DNA of 50,676 bases from an uncultured Bacteroidales bacterium (GTDB lineage Bacteria; Bacteroidota; Bacteroidia; Bacteroidales; Paludibacteraceae): the NCBI GenBank assembly GCA_902771935.1, contig CACXYM010000002.1, forward strand, positions 118,234 through 168,909. The letters are read 5' to 3'. How positions within the stretch are numbered: position 1 is the first letter of the stretch; every line of letters starts with the position of its first letter. This document shows positions 26,138 to 36,048 of the stretch, in pieces. A model generated the notes under the pieces. It was not told the DNA's origin. It saw only the letters and a program-made list of their open reading frames with translations, and did no database searches. The position numbers and the translations under genes were made by a program.

Positions 26138-26156
26138 TTGTTTACTATGTAAACAA
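26138..26156. promoter_or_regulatory. Perfect inverted repeat next to parS
   Basis: TTGTTTAC (26138-26145) and GTAAACAA (26149-26156) around a 3-base loop, directly after the mnmG stop and 8 bp from the parS palindrome. In the mnmG direction it is followed by an A run rather than a T run, so an intrinsic terminator is unlikely. Confidence 0.6.
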
Positions 26157-26157
26157 A

Positions 26158-28032
26158 TTATCTCCCAATTAAAACCAGGAGTACACTTATGTCGTTCGGA
26201 CTTACTCCTGGGATTCGGCTGGCTTCGCCTATTGTCTTCGGGCGTATGCGGGTAAGTTTCTGTCGTGCTTCTGTGGATAGTGATTGTACACTTTCGTAAT
26301 CAAAAGTTTCAGATAGGTATATTTGCTCTAACCGCTGTAGTTTATTAGCAGCAATTTTTTCGCGCTCAATATATCCAGCGTATTTGATATTAATTTCTGC
26401 TGCCTCAATTATTTCGAATTTTCTGTCTCCGAACGTGTCCAATAAGCAGCGTAAGGTCGGCGTAACCTCTGCTAAAGAGTCAATGGTTATTTGTGGCCGC
26501 ATGACCAAGTCATGAAGTTTACAGCCATGTTGTAGTGGACTGATGTTTTTCGAGGCTAACCAACTATTCACCTCTTCGGCTCTAACTTTCGTGTCTTGTA
26601 AGAACTGTTGTAAGTGGTGTATCTGTTCTTGTTTGGATGCAAAGAGTTGATATCTTGTGCTATCGGCCGAACCAATTCGATATGCTTTTTCAGTTAGTCT
26701 TTCATCAGCATTATCTTGGCGTAACAAAATGCGATATTCGGCACGTGAAGTGAACATTCGATAAGGTTCGTCCACTCCTTTATTGACTAAGTCATCAATC
26801 AGCACTCCTATATAACTTTCGTTTCGCGCGAGCGTGAAGGCTGCTGCACCAATGATGTTTTGGTGTGCATTGATGCCTGCGATGATTCCTTGTCCTGCAG
26901 CTTCTTCATAGCCTGTTGTTCCGTTAATTTGTCCGGCAAAGAAGAGATTTTTTATCCGTTTTGTTTCGAGTGTGTGATGCAGTTGGGTCGGATCAAAGAA
27001 ATCGTATTCAATAGCATAGCCTGGACGATACATGACTACATTTTCCAAACCAGGTACGGTTTTCATGGCGTTTAATTGTACTTGCCACGGAAGGCTGGAC
27101 GAGAAGCCGTTGACATAATACTCGTTGGAATCGACGCCTTCTGGTTCTAAGAAGAGTTGATGAGCGTCTTTGTCTGCAAAGGTGATTATCTTGGTTTCTA
27201 TGCTTGGGCAATATCTCGGTCCAATACTATGAATCTGACCGTTGTATAGTGGCGATTCGGGCAATCCTTTGCGTAACTCTTCGTGGGTGGAAGGATTGGT
27301 GTATGTTATCCAACAACTCATTTGTTTGAGCTGACGGTGGACTGTATTAAGGTAGGAGAACTGATGCCAATCGTCATCGCCAGGTTGTTCAATAAGTGCG
27401 GTGAAATCGATGCTTCTTTTATCTATGCGTGCCGGGGTTCCGGTTTTCATTCGGTCTGATTTAAAGCCCAGTTGGACCAATTGTTCCGTGAGTCCGTAAC
27501 TGGCGGGTTCTGCGATACGACCACCTTGTATTTGTGCCCGTCCGAAATGAAGCAGTCCATTTAAGAACGTACCATTGGTCAGGATAACGGCTTTCGCCTG
27601 CATTTCAATACCGAGACGTGTTTTGACACCACAAACACAGTTATTTTTGATGACTAATTCAGTCACAACATCTTGCCAAATGGATAGATTATCGGTGGTC
27701 GTAAGTGCTTTAATCCACTCTTTGATAAACTGTTTTCGGTCGCTTTGACTACGCGGACTCCACATAGCCGGACCTTTAGAGCGATTAAGCATCCTAAACT
27801 GGATGGCAGAGCGATCCGTCACTTGAGCCATTTGTCCTCCTAAAGCATCTATCTCCCTGACTATCTGACCTTTAGCTATACCTCCAACGGCCGGATTGCA
27901 ACTCATTTGTCCTATGGTATTCATATCCATGGTAATGAGTAGTGTTTTGCTTCCGAGACGTGCTGCAGCGGAGGCTGCTTCACAGCCCGCATGTCCGGCT
28001 CCAACAACTATGACATCGTATTTAAAATCCAT
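26158..28032 (-). CDS. mnmG: tRNA uridine-5-carboxymethylaminomethyl modification enzyme MnmG (GidA)
   Basis: An FAD-dependent enzyme that, with MnmE, modifies the wobble uridine of several tRNAs. The dinucleotide fold [12 protein letters not shown] opens the protein. [31 protein letters not shown] and the C-terminal YAGYIEREK and [11 protein letters not shown] motifs are all present. At 624 aa it is full length. It starts 8 bp after yraN in the growth operon. Confidence 0.97.
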   Translation of the reverse strand: MDFKYDVIVVGAGHAGCEAASAAARLGSKTLLITMDMNTIGQMSCNPAVGGIAKGQIVREIDALGGQMAQVTDRSAIQFRMLNRSKGPAMWSPRSQSDRKQFIKEWIKALTTTDNLSIWQDVVTELVIKNNCVCGVKTRLGIEMQAKAVILTNGTFLNGLLHFGRAQIQGGRIAEPASYGLTEQLVQLGFKSDRMKTGTPARIDKRSIDFTALIEQPGDDDWHQFSYLNTVHRQLKQMSCWITYTNPSTHEELRKGLPESPLYNGQIHSIGPRYCPSIETKIITFADKDAHQLFLEPEGVDSNEYYVNGFSSSLPWQVQLNAMKTVPGLENVVMYRPGYAIEYDFFDPTQLHHTLETKRIKNLFFAGQINGTTGYEEAAGQGIIAGINAHQNIIGAAAFTLARNESYIGVLIDDLVNKGVDEPYRMFTSRAEYRILLRQDNADERLTEKAYRIGSADSTRYQLFASKQEQIHHLQQFLQDTKVRAEEVNSWLASKNISPLQHGCKLHDLVMRPQITIDSLAEVTPTLRCLLDTFGDRKFEIIEAAEINIKYAGYIEREKIAANKLQRLEQIYLSETFDYESVQSLSTEARQKLTRIRPKTIGEASRIPGVSPNDISVLLVLIGR

Positions 28033-28040
28033 AAATCATT

Positions 28041-28487
28041 CTAATGTTTGATAACTTTTCCGCGGTGATGCCATCTCCATGAGCCTGTGTAACTACTTTC
28101 GTGGATAGTTTTTAACATTGGAACAAAGGCATTCTCAAGATGTGTGATTTGTTCGATTTCACCGTGTTTATTGATTAATATTCCTATAATATCAAATCTT
28201 GGTTTTCGTTCCTCTTGGTAATATTTTATGTAGGCATTTGCTGCGGCAATCATTCTTTTTCTTTTGAGTGAATCTACCGCTTCTTCAGGTTGGCCGCGAA
28301 AGGTAGAAGTTCTGGTTTTGACTTCAACAAATGCGATTTGCGTTTTGTTGGCGGCAATAATATCCATTTCCAGATGTCCCATTTTCCAGTTTCGATGAAG
28401 AATTTTGTATCCTTTTTTCTCAAGTAATTCTACAGATAACTGTTCTCCCTTTTGGCCAATTTCAATATGTTTAGGTAGTGTTTCCAT
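28041..28487 (-). CDS. YraN/UPF0102 family nuclease-like protein
   Basis: From ATG 28487 (METLPKHIEIGQKGE) the protein has the UPF0102 pattern: GEQLSVELLEKKGYKILHRNW, then LEMDIIAANKTQIAFVEVKTRTS (a PD-(D/E)XK-like D...E-V-K core) and RFDIIGI. At 148 aa it is slightly long for the family. Its start overlaps the rodA stop by one base (TAATG). A longer reading starting inside rodA has no support. Cellular function is unknown, possibly Holliday junction related. Confidence 0.9.
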   Translation of the reverse strand: METLPKHIEIGQKGEQLSVELLEKKGYKILHRNWKMGHLEMDIIAANKTQIAFVEVKTRTSTFRGQPEEAVDSLKRKRMIAAANAYIKYYQEERKPRFDIIGILINKHGEIEQITHLENAFVPMLKTIHESSYTGSWRWHHRGKVIKH

Positions 28488-29755
28488 TAATGTAGTTTTT
28501 CCACTCGTGTAGCATCTAATTTTAGTAAAATAAACAGTAGTAGTGAGAATCCAATCATGGAACTTCCACCGTAACTGAAGAAGGGTAATGGAATACCGAT
28601 AACGGGCAGCAGTCCTAATACCATTCCTACGTTGATAATCAAATGTGTCATAAATATGCTTGCTACGGAGTAACAATATATTTGGCTAAAGTTATCGCGT
28701 TGTCGCTCCGCTATTGCGATAAGTCGAAGAATAAAAATAAGGTAAAGGATTAGTACTCCTGCTGATCCGACAAATCCCCATTCTTCACCTACGGTGCAGA
28801 AAATAAAGTCCGTATCTTGTTCTGGGACAAAATGGAGTTTTGTTTGTGTTCCCTGTAAGTATCCTTTGCCAAAGAAACGTCCTGAACCGATAGCAATCAT
28901 AGATTGAGCTACATTATAACCTGCTCCTGACGGATCATCTTTCATGCCGAGCAGCACTTCTATACGTACGCGTTGGTGAGGTTGCAGTACCTTAGTAAAT
29001 ACTACATCGCATGCGGCAGAGAAACCTATATATACGATGAAAGCGAGCAAAACTAGCCATTTGTAGTAGCGTTTTATTTTCCATGTACGCCAAGCAAGTA
29101 AGCCGAAACAAATGGTGAGCAAGATTATTGCTGGCCAGATGGAAAAACGAACAACTATAACGAATATGATAGCAGCAAGTATCCCTCCCCAGAGCACTAA
29201 TCCACTCATTCCTTGTCGGTAGAAAACCAATAAGAATGCAGCAAACACAAGTGCTGTTCCTGTTTCCCGTTGTAGCAACATGATTATTGCCATAGGTAAG
29301 CCAATGATAGCCATAGGAATATATAGGTCTTTCCAGCCTCGATAATGATATTCGTATCTTCCCATGTATTTGGCTAAAGCTAATGCTGTAATGCATTTAG
29401 CAAACTCAGCAGGTTGCAAACTAATAGGTCCTATGGTTATCCACGAATAGGAACCTTTTACATTGTGTGCTAATAATGGCGTGATGAGTAGCACAACAAT
29501 CATGATGGCATATAGTATGTAGGCGAATAAATCGTATGTTTTTGCGTCAATTAACAAGATGATGCCACCTAAAAAGAGTGCGCTGATTATCCAAACGAAC
29601 TGTTTACCTGCTCGGTTAAAAAAGTCAAAAATACTACTTTGTTCAAAGTTATAACTGGCACCATAGATGTTGAGCCAACCAAAAAATGTCAGCCCTAAGA
29701 AGATTAGAATTGTGGTCCAATCCAAATTCTTTAATATGCTACCATTCCTTGACAT
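28487..29755 (-). CDS. rodA: Rod shape-determining protein RodA (SEDS glycosyltransferase)
   Basis: A polytopic SEDS peptidoglycan polymerase with about ten hydrophobic helices. Conserved features are LQPAEFAKC, QRETGTAL, the long loop with FVPEQDTDFIF and the C-terminal PVIGIPLPFFSYGGSS. It works with PBP2, whose gene overlaps its start by 17 bp, which keeps the polymerase and transpeptidase coupled. Confidence 0.96.
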   Translation of the reverse strand: MSRNGSILKNLDWTTILIFLGLTFFGWLNIYGASYNFEQSSIFDFFNRAGKQFVWIISALFLGGIILLIDAKTYDLFAYILYAIMIVVLLITPLLAHNVKGSYSWITIGPISLQPAEFAKCITALALAKYMGRYEYHYRGWKDLYIPMAIIGLPMAIIMLLQRETGTALVFAAFLLVFYRQGMSGLVLWGGILAAIIFVIVVRFSIWPAIILLTICFGLLAWRTWKIKRYYKWLVLLAFIVYIGFSAACDVVFTKVLQPHQRVRIEVLLGMKDDPSGAGYNVAQSMIAIGSGRFFGKGYLQGTQTKLHFVPEQDTDFIFCTVGEEWGFVGSAGVLILYLIFILRLIAIAERQRDNFSQIYCYSVASIFMTHLIINVGMVLGLLPVIGIPLPFFSYGGSSMIGFSLLLFILLKLDATRVEKLH

Positions 29756-31577
29756 CCTCGTTTAATATGGAGTTGGCGATGCGGTCTCGCAGCCAGGTCC
29801 GTTTAATTGTATCAGTTAAATATTGTTCCATGATAAGACTAGCAACTGGTGCAGCCCAAGTTGCACCAAATCCAGCATTCTCTACCACTACAGCTATGGC
29901 TATTTGGGGATTTTCTTTCGGAGCAAATCCAATAAAGATAGCATGATCTTTTCCGTGTGGATTCTGGACAGTTCCTGTTTTGCCGCATGATTGTATCGAA
30001 TCAATTTGGTACCATCTTCCTGTACCATGGGTCATCACGCGATTCATACCATCTTGTACTATTGGGAAGTATTTAGGATTAATGGAAGTCGTATTTTTGT
30101 TCGATTCCACCGGAAAATCTTTATTAAGGTGAGGAGTGATGTAGTATCCGCTATTGGCTATTATGGCTGCTTCATTGGCTAATTGTAGAGGAGTGACAAG
30201 TACTTCTCCTTGTCCAATGCTGAGTGAACGGATTGTTATAGCTTTCCATCCTGTTTTACCATAATATCGGTCATAGTATGCAATAGTGGGAATACTTCCA
30301 CTGGATTGTTCAGCAATATCGGATTCGTTGAAACGTTGCCCAAGACCAAATTGCAAGATATCGTCCCGCCATAGTTGATATCGTTTTCGGAATATCTCGT
30401 TTTTATCGCCATATCCGTCTTTCTGGAGCATATCGCGAAATGCACACCAGAAATAGGGGTTACAACTTTGTTCAATAGCTTCTTCCAATGATACCGGGCT
30501 ACCATGATTATGGGTGCATTTGATAGGCGTAGAACGTGGACCATTGCATGAATACTTGGTGTTTGGAGTTATTCCTCCTTCTTGCAAGCAAACCAATGAT
30601 TGCAGCACTTTGAATGTAGAACCGGGAGAATATGTAGCTTGTGTTGCGCGGTTAAGAAGTGGCTTCGTATTGTCCTGTAGTAGCATATTATAGTTTGCGG
30701 ACCTCACCTTTCCTACTAATAATTGTGGGTTCCATGTAGGACTGGAGGCCATTGCAAGTATTTCTCCTGTTGAAGGTTCAATAGCTACTACACTACCAAT
30801 TTTTCCTGTAAGTAATTGCTCTGCCAATAATTGTAGTTGGATATCGATGGTAAGCGTGAGGTCTGTTCCTGCTTGTGCCGGAGTATCAAATTTTCCGTCT
30901 TTGTAATGTCCTTGAAGTCTTCCGCGAGAATCACGCATCAGTATTTCTTCTCCCTTAATACCTCTTAGTATAGATTCATAAGTTTTTTCGATTCCATCGC
31001 GTCCGGAGTAGTCTCCGAGAACATAATATTTGTCTCGGTCTAAGTCTTTCTGATTCACTTCTCCTACACTGCCAAGTGCTTGTGCAGCTGCTTTATATGT
31101 GTAGTCTCTAAGAGTTCGTTTACGTAAGGCTACACCCGGGAAACGGTATAATGATTCTTGAAGCGGTGCCACATCAGCCTTTGTGAGTTGCGACATGAAA
31201 ACTTGTGGCGTATAACGGGAGAAACCTCGATTTTTACGCTTATTACTAATTTCTTTAATGCGGTTATTAAAGTCTTCTTGATTGATATCTAAGATGTCAC
31301 AAAAGGCCAAAGTGTCGAAATCCTTACCCATTTCACGAAGAACTAATGTTATATCGTAGATAGGTTGGTTGAATACTAATAATTCGCCATTCCGATCGTA
31401 GATAAGTCCACGTGATGGGTAAATTGTTTGCCGAACAAGTGCATTATTGTCGGCCTGTTCTTTGGTGGATTGGTCAATAATCTGCACAATGAAGAGTTTG
31501 ATTATGTATACAAGCACTATAACAACGGCTATACCGCTGATAACATACCGCCTATTATAGTACTTATCATTAATCAT
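29739..31577 (-). CDS. mrdA: Penicillin-binding protein 2 (elongation transpeptidase)
   Basis: A single N-terminal membrane helix (about 12-34), the PBP dimerisation region with SRGLIYDRNGELL, and a transpeptidase domain carrying S-x-x-K as STFK (320-323), S-x-N as SCN (371-373) and K-T-G in CGKTGTVQNPHG. At 612 aa it is normal for PBP2. It crosslinks lateral-wall peptidoglycan with RodA and MreBCD. It starts next to the mreD stop and overlaps rodA by 17 bp. Confidence 0.96.
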   Translation of the reverse strand: MINDKYYNRRYVISGIAVVIVLVYIIKLFIVQIIDQSTKEQADNNALVRQTIYPSRGLIYDRNGELLVFNQPIYDITLVLREMGKDFDTLAFCDILDINQEDFNNRIKEISNKRKNRGFSRYTPQVFMSQLTKADVAPLQESLYRFPGVALRKRTLRDYTYKAAAQALGSVGEVNQKDLDRDKYYVLGDYSGRDGIEKTYESILRGIKGEEILMRDSRGRLQGHYKDGKFDTPAQAGTDLTLTIDIQLQLLAEQLLTGKIGSVVAIEPSTGEILAMASSPTWNPQLLVGKVRSANYNMLLQDNTKPLLNRATQATYSPGSTFKVLQSLVCLQEGGITPNTKYSCNGPRSTPIKCTHNHGSPVSLEEAIEQSCNPYFWCAFRDMLQKDGYGDKNEIFRKRYQLWRDDILQFGLGQRFNESDIAEQSSGSIPTIAYYDRYYGKTGWKAITIRSLSIGQGEVLVTPLQLANEAAIIANSGYYITPHLNKDFPVESNKNTTSINPKYFPIVQDGMNRVMTHGTGRWYQIDSIQSCGKTGTVQNPHGKDHAIFIGFAPKENPQIAIAVVVENAGFGATWAAPVASLIMEQYLTDTIKRTWLRDRIANSILNEDVKEW

Positions 31578-32072
31578 TTATCGTGCACGAATAAGGTTAT
31601 ATCCAAGAATTAATCCTTCGGCAATAGTTGCACTTATGATGATTTGCAACAGGGTCATACCAAAGTGGTGAAAGGTCCATGCGCTCAACAAACTAATGCA
31701 AATCTGGTGAAGAAAAACTAGGATAAGCGTGTATTTAAGAAAGGCATCAAAACTGATGGTTTGAGTACTGATTTCTCCTGTTAATCGCTCGTGATCTTGT
31801 ACGAAATATGCTAACAGCGGTTGGCGGATAAACATGATAAAAATACAGGCCGCCATATGCACACCTATCGAATTGCAAAGTATATCCATAAATAAACCCA
31901 ATGCCAAACCAATAAGCATATCTGCCCAACGAGGAAGTGTGATAGGAAACATGAGTAGACACAGCAAGTATACTTGCGGTTGACATAGCCCCCAAAATTG
32001 TAAGTTGTTGAATAACAAAATTTGCAGGGCGATAAACACAAACCATTGTATAATCACGTTAATCTGTCTCAT
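31578..32072 (-). CDS. mreD: Rod shape-determining protein MreD
   Basis: A small hydrophobic protein (164 aa) with five to six membrane segments; the family is poorly conserved, and position between mreC and mrdA is the main evidence. A pattern ALGLFMDILCNSIGVHMAA (Gly-Leu...Asp...) is typical of MreD. It overlaps mreC by 14 bp. Confidence 0.88.
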   Translation of the reverse strand: MRQINVIIQWFVFIALQILLFNNLQFWGLCQPQVYLLCLLMFPITLPRWADMLIGLALGLFMDILCNSIGVHMAACIFIMFIRQPLLAYFVQDHERLTGEISTQTISFDAFLKYTLILVFLHQICISLLSAWTFHHFGMTLLQIIISATIAEGLILGYNLIRAR

Positions 32073-32883
32073 CTGTTAGCTCCTTCAATTCGTTAAACCT
32101 GTGATTATTAATGAGTTGCACATATTCTATTTTGCGGAAATCTGTATTTAACCGCACTTGTATTGTGTAATAGGATGCTCCTTCTTTCAATACAGCGCTT
32201 TCTACAATAGCAATAGGAATTTCAGCCGGAAACACGGGTGATAATCCACTCGTAACAATTGTATCACCAGGCTCCACACTTATATGAGAGGCTACGTCTA
32301 CCAATTGTGCATACTTGCAGTTTACTCCATCCCATTCAATGGTGCCGTAGTAACCATTTTTTGTAAACTTACAACTGATATGGCTATTGGTGTTGATAAC
32401 AGGAATGACCAACGAGAATTTTTCTCCCACTGTGGAAACAATACCAACTACACCTTCTGCGTTCCGAATACCCATTCCTTGATATACACTATCACGACGT
32501 CCCTTATTGATAGTCAGATAGTTATTGTGTTTATTGGTCGTTAATTGAATGACTTTAGCGGGAATATAGGTGTAGTCTAAATGCGAGTAAGTATAGTCAC
32601 TCTGTTCTGCCGATTTTTCTAATTGGTTTTGCAGAACGCTAATCTGATTACGTAACGCTACATTCTCATTTTCTAAGGCCTCGTTGGCAGATTTTAATTG
32701 GAAGTAGGAGGAAATGGTATTGCCAACTTGGTAATTGAATGCCACAATTTGATTCGCAGTCGAAAAAAAACTACTCTTCGGATATTCGTTATAACTTGCC
32801 AAAAGCAAAAACGCAACAACTTCCAAGTTTATGAAAACCAGGAAGTTGCTGTATTTTTGTATAAATTTAAGCAAGCTCTGCAT
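32059..32883 (-). CDS. mreC: Rod shape-determining protein MreC
   Basis: A bitopic membrane protein: TM helix at about 13-30, periplasmic coiled coil at about 60-92 (SANEALENENVALRNQISVL), then the two beta-barrel core with NYLTINKGRRDSVYQGMGI, GVVGIVSTVG and GDTIVTSGLSPVFP. It bridges MreB to the periplasmic wall-synthesis enzymes. At 274 aa it is full length. It overlaps mreB by one base. Confidence 0.95.
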   Translation of the reverse strand: MQSLLKFIQKYSNFLVFINLEVVAFLLLASYNEYPKSSFFSTANQIVAFNYQVGNTISSYFQLKSANEALENENVALRNQISVLQNQLEKSAEQSDYTYSHLDYTYIPAKVIQLTTNKHNNYLTINKGRRDSVYQGMGIRNAEGVVGIVSTVGEKFSLVIPVINTNSHISCKFTKNGYYGTIEWDGVNCKYAQLVDVASHISVEPGDTIVTSGLSPVFPAEIPIAIVESAVLKEGASYYTIQVRLNTDFRKIEYVQLINNHRFNELKELTDETD

Positions 32884-33902
32884 TATCTAATCAGGAATCC
32901 AAAATTATTGACGTTCTTAAGGGCTACACCGGTTCCGCGGGCTACAGCGCGGAGTGGATCTTCTGCAACGTGGAAAGGAATGGTAATTTTGTCCGTTAAA
33001 CGTTTTGCCAAACCATGTAAAAGTGCACCACCGCCTGCCAAATAAATACCGCGATTGACGATATCAGCATAGAGCTCAGGAGGAGTTGACTCTAAAGCCT
33101 GAAGAATGGCACCTTCAATCTTAGCGATACTTTTTTCTAGACAATGAGCAATTTCTTGATAACTTACAGGCACTTGCATTGGAAGGGCTGTCACCTTGTT
33201 CGGGCCAATAACCATGTAGTCTTCTGGTGCATCTTCCAGTTCTGGCAAAGCCGAACCTACTTGTATCTTAATGCGCTCTGCTGTTGGCTCGTCAATCTTC
33301 AGGTTGTGCATACGACCCATGTACTCAATAATATCCATATTCAGGTCATCGCCGGCTATCTTGATGGACTTATTTGATACGATTCCACCGAGAGAGATGA
33401 CGGCAATTTCGGTTGTTCCACCACCGATATCTACCACCATGCATCCTTCCGGGCTCTCTACATCAATACCCATTCCGATTGCTGCGGCCATTGGCTCGTA
33501 GATCATATACACATCGCGACCTCCGGCATGTTCCGAACTATCACGAACGGCACGAATCTCCACTTCAGTCGAACCTGACGGAATGCAGATAACCATTTTA
33601 ATACTTGGCGAAAACAGACGTGACTGCTTCGGTATCATCTTAATCATACCGCGAATCATCATCTCGCATGCATAGAAGTCCGCAATGACACCATCCTTAA
33701 GAGGTCTAACTGTGCGAATCATCGTTCCACCTTTACCAATCATTTGCTGGGCCTTGCGACCCACAGCTACCATCTTGTTGTCTGCCATGCTGATTGCAAC
33801 AACCGAAGGCTCATCCACTACAACTTGATCATCGCAAATGATAATAGTGTTCGCGGTTCCTAAATCGATGGCAATTTCTTGTGTTAATGAAAAAAGTCCC
33901 AT
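32883..33902 (-). CDS. mreB: Rod shape-determining actin MreB
   Basis: A bacterial actin homologue that organises the elongation machinery under the inner membrane. Phosphate loops are IAIDLGTANTII and VVDIGGGTTEIAVI, and the adenosine motif is YLAGGGALLHGL. It opens with MGLFSLTQE. At 339 aa it is full length. It is the first gene of the 17-gene colinear run, driven by the promoter at 33942-33973. Confidence 0.97.
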   Translation of the reverse strand: MGLFSLTQEIAIDLGTANTIIICDDQVVVDEPSVVAISMADNKMVAVGRKAQQMIGKGGTMIRTVRPLKDGVIADFYACEMMIRGMIKMIPKQSRLFSPSIKMVICIPSGSTEVEIRAVRDSSEHAGGRDVYMIYEPMAAAIGMGIDVESPEGCMVVDIGGGTTEIAVISLGGIVSNKSIKIAGDDLNMDIIEYMGRMHNLKIDEPTAERIKIQVGSALPELEDAPEDYMVIGPNKVTALPMQVPVSYQEIAHCLEKSIAKIEGAILQALESTPPELYADIVNRGIYLAGGGALLHGLAKRLTDKITIPFHVAEDPLRAVARGTGVALKNVNNFGFLIR

Positions 33903-33941
33903 ATTTTTGTATTTTTTGTCAAATTTCGGTGTTTTTTAGCG

Positions 33942-33973
33942 CAAATTTACACTAAATGTGTAAAATTGTGCAA
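33942..33973 (-). promoter_or_regulatory. Promoter of the mreB operon
   Basis: Minus-strand TAAATTTG (33942-33949) with TTG at 33971-33973 and a 21-bp spacer, leaving about a 35-base leader before the mreB ATG. Confidence 0.65.
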
Positions 33974-34017
33974 AGTTACAACATTTTTTTGATATACCAA
34001 AAAGAAAATAAATTTTT

Positions 34018-34051
34018 TTCAAAAAAAAATGACGACCATTTTTAGTCGTCA
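34018..34051 (-). terminator. Intrinsic terminator of tRNA-Asn
   Basis: On the minus strand TGACGAC and GTCGTCA form a perfect 7-bp stem around an 8-base loop, followed by a run of T residues, 6 bp past the tRNA 3' end. Confidence 0.88.
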
Positions 34052-34057
34052 CTCTTG

Positions 34058-34131
34058 CGCTCCCTCTAGGACTTGAACCTAGGACCCCCTGATTAACAGT
34101 CAGATGCTCTAACCGACTGAGCTAAGGAAGC
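34058..34131 (-). tRNA. tRNA-Asn (anticodon GTT)
   Basis: A cloverleaf of 74 nt can be drawn. The acceptor stem is GCTTCCT with AGGGAGC (one T-G pair). The D arm is AGCTC..GGTTAGAGC, the anticodon loop CTGTTAA with anticodon GTT, and the T arm contains GGTTCAAGTCC. CCA is not encoded. It has its own promoter and terminator. Confidence 0.95.
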
Positions 34132-34176
34132 AATATTTTTTTGCAACTTCTGAGAAGCATTTCTCATTTGCGGCTG

Positions 34177-34207
34177 CAAAAGTACTGCTTTTTTTTTAAT
34201 CCACCAA
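34177..34207 (-). promoter_or_regulatory. Promoter of tRNA-Asn
   Basis: Minus-strand TACTTTTG (34177-34184), TTG at 34205-34207, 20-bp spacer. Confidence 0.7.
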
Positions 34208-34228
34208 ATTTATTTCAAAAAAAATTAC

Positions 34229-34236
34229 TATCTTTG
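34229..34236 (+). promoter_or_regulatory. -7 element for the PfkB kinase gene
   Basis: TATCTTTG matches TAnnTTTG; a good -33 TTG is not visible at the expected distance. The start codon is about 40 bp downstream. Confidence 0.55.
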
Positions 34237-34277
34237 CACAAATTTTTGATTTTTATACCTGAAATTGGCAATTTTTT

Positions 34278-35282
34278 ATGAAAAAGGTATTAGGTTTGGG
34301 CAATGCATTGACGGATATGTTGATTCAAGTGTCCGAAGATGACTTGAGGGAATTAGGACTTCCAAAAGGCAGTATGAATTTGATTTCGATGGAGCAAACG
34401 GAACAAATTCAGTTCCGATTTGCAAGCTTCCGAAAAAAACTCGTAGCTGGTGGTAGTGCCAGCAATACTGTTACCACTATTACTCAATTGGGTGGCAATG
34501 CTGCTTTTATAGGTAAGGTCGGTAATGATGAAGTGGGAGATTTCTACCGTGAGGACATGGTTAAGAATGGCGTGAAGCCTGTGTTATTGACATGTTCTGA
34601 TAAAATGTCTGGATGCTGTATCGTGCTTATTACGCCGGACGGAGAACGTACTTTTGCTACATATCTTGGCGCTGCGGCTGATATGAAGGCAGAAGATATT
34701 AACCGCGAAGCATTTATTGGATATGACATTTGCCATATTGAGGGATATTTGGTGCAGGATCATAAGTTAATAGAAAAGGCTATGCAATTGGCTAAAGAGG
34801 CTGGATGTACCGTTTCGCTCGATTTGGCAAGTTATAACGTCGTTGCTGAAAACCACGATTTCCTCAAAGGACTTATTCAAAAATATGTAGATATCGTCTT
34901 TGCTAATGAGGATGAATCCTTTGCCTACACGGGTTTGGCTGCAGAAGAATCTGTTGCGCAAATAGCGAATGAGTGTGATATCGCTATTGTTAAGGTCGGT
35001 AAACGCGGTAGTTATGTGCGCCAAGGAGAGCAAGTCTATCATATTGGAGCCATCACAACTTCTTGCACAGACTCTACTGGAGCAGGGGACCTTTACGCAG
35101 GAGGATTCTTACATGCTTTGAGTGATGGATTTGATATTAGAAGATGCGGTGAAATCGGAACAATTGCGGCAGGACGTGTGGTGGAAATCATTGGTACAAA
35201 GTTACCGGAAGAGACGTGGGATGAGATACGCCGTATCTGCGCAATGTATCGTGGATTCATGTTGAGATATACACCTAATTAA
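34278..35282 (+). CDS. PfkB-family carbohydrate/nucleoside kinase (adenosine kinase-like)
   Basis: A ribokinase-fold enzyme. N-terminal GLGNALTDML, the GGSASNTVTTITQLGG motif (58-73) and C-terminal anion hole DSTGAGDLYAGGFL (GAGD 268-271) identify the family. The spacing resembles the adenosine kinase-like PfkB proteins of Bacteroidales; the substrate (adenosine or a sugar) is not certain. At 334 aa it is full length. It is probably co-transcribed with plsC, 15 bp downstream. Confidence 0.92.
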   Translation: MKKVLGLGNALTDMLIQVSEDDLRELGLPKGSMNLISMEQTEQIQFRFASFRKKLVAGGSASNTVTTITQLGGNAAFIGKVGNDEVGDFYREDMVKNGVKPVLLTCSDKMSGCCIVLITPDGERTFATYLGAAADMKAEDINREAFIGYDICHIEGYLVQDHKLIEKAMQLAKEAGCTVSLDLASYNVVAENHDFLKGLIQKYVDIVFANEDESFAYTGLAAEESVAQIANECDIAIVKVGKRGSYVRQGEQVYHIGAITTSCTDSTGAGDLYAGGFLHALSDGFDIRRCGEIGTIAAGRVVEIIGTKLPEETWDEIRRICAMYRGFMLRYTPN

Positions 35283-35297
35283 TATATATTATACACT

Positions 35298-36014
35298 ATG
35301 AAAGTATTCTACATTATCTACCAATATCTCATCGCCTTTCCGCTTTTGTGGATACTTACGATGTTGACAGCGATTACTACCATTATTTTATTTCCTTGGC
35401 CTAATTGTAAGTTTATTAACTGGGTGCAAAAGATGTGGTCGCGTTCGTTCGGCTGGCTTCTGTTCTTGCCGGTTACCATCACTGGAAAAGAAAATATCAA
35501 GCCCGGACAATCGTATATATTTGTTGCTAACCACCAATCTATGCTTGATGTGTGGATTATTTATGGCTGGTTGCCTGTCATCTTTAAGTGGTTGATGAAG
35601 GCAGAGTTGCGTAAAGTGCCATTCGTCGGTTCTGCTTGTAAGGCTGCAGGACATGTGTTTGTGGATCGATCATCTCCGATGGCTGCTAAAAGAAGTCTGG
35701 ATGAAGTTGAAAAAGCATTGAAAAACGGTATCTGTACAGTGATTTTCCCGGAAGGAACGCGAACACTCGACGGACAAGTTGGAAGATTTAAACGCGGCGC
35801 TTTCCAAATAGCTCTCGAACTCAATCTGCCTATTATTCCTATTTCACTCACAGGTTGCTATGAAGCGATGAGTGTGAAATCTAAATACGTTACGCGACAC
35901 CCTATTCATATGCATATAGGTGAGCCTATTACTCCTGACCAATTCAATAGAGAAGATCCGAGAGAGACAATGGATATGGTGCGGGAGATTATCATAAAAA
36001 ATATGCGAGACTAA
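35298..36014 (+). CDS. plsC: 1-acyl-sn-glycerol-3-phosphate acyltransferase
   Basis: It makes phosphatidic acid from lysophosphatidic acid at the inner membrane. An N-terminal hydrophobic helix is followed by the catalytic NHQSMLD motif (His79, Asp84) and the substrate-binding FPEGTR (150-155). At 238 aa it is normal. Its stop codon lies within the terminator hairpin. Confidence 0.95.
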   Translation: MKVFYIIYQYLIAFPLLWILTMLTAITTIILFPWPNCKFINWVQKMWSRSFGWLLFLPVTITGKENIKPGQSYIFVANHQSMLDVWIIYGWLPVIFKWLMKAELRKVPFVGSACKAAGHVFVDRSSPMAAKRSLDEVEKALKNGICTVIFPEGTRTLDGQVGRFKRGAFQIALELNLPIIPISLTGCYEAMSVKSKYVTRHPIHMHIGEPITPDQFNREDPRETMDMVREIIIKNMRD

Positions 36015-36030
36015 TATCCCGCATATTTTT
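35997..36030. terminator. Bidirectional terminator between plsC and malQ
   Basis: AAAAATATGCG pairs with CGCATATTTTT across a short loop that includes the plsC stop. A-rich and T-rich flanks let it act in both directions at this convergent junction. Confidence 0.85.
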
Positions 36031-36048
36031 TTTACTAGTATTTAGCCC

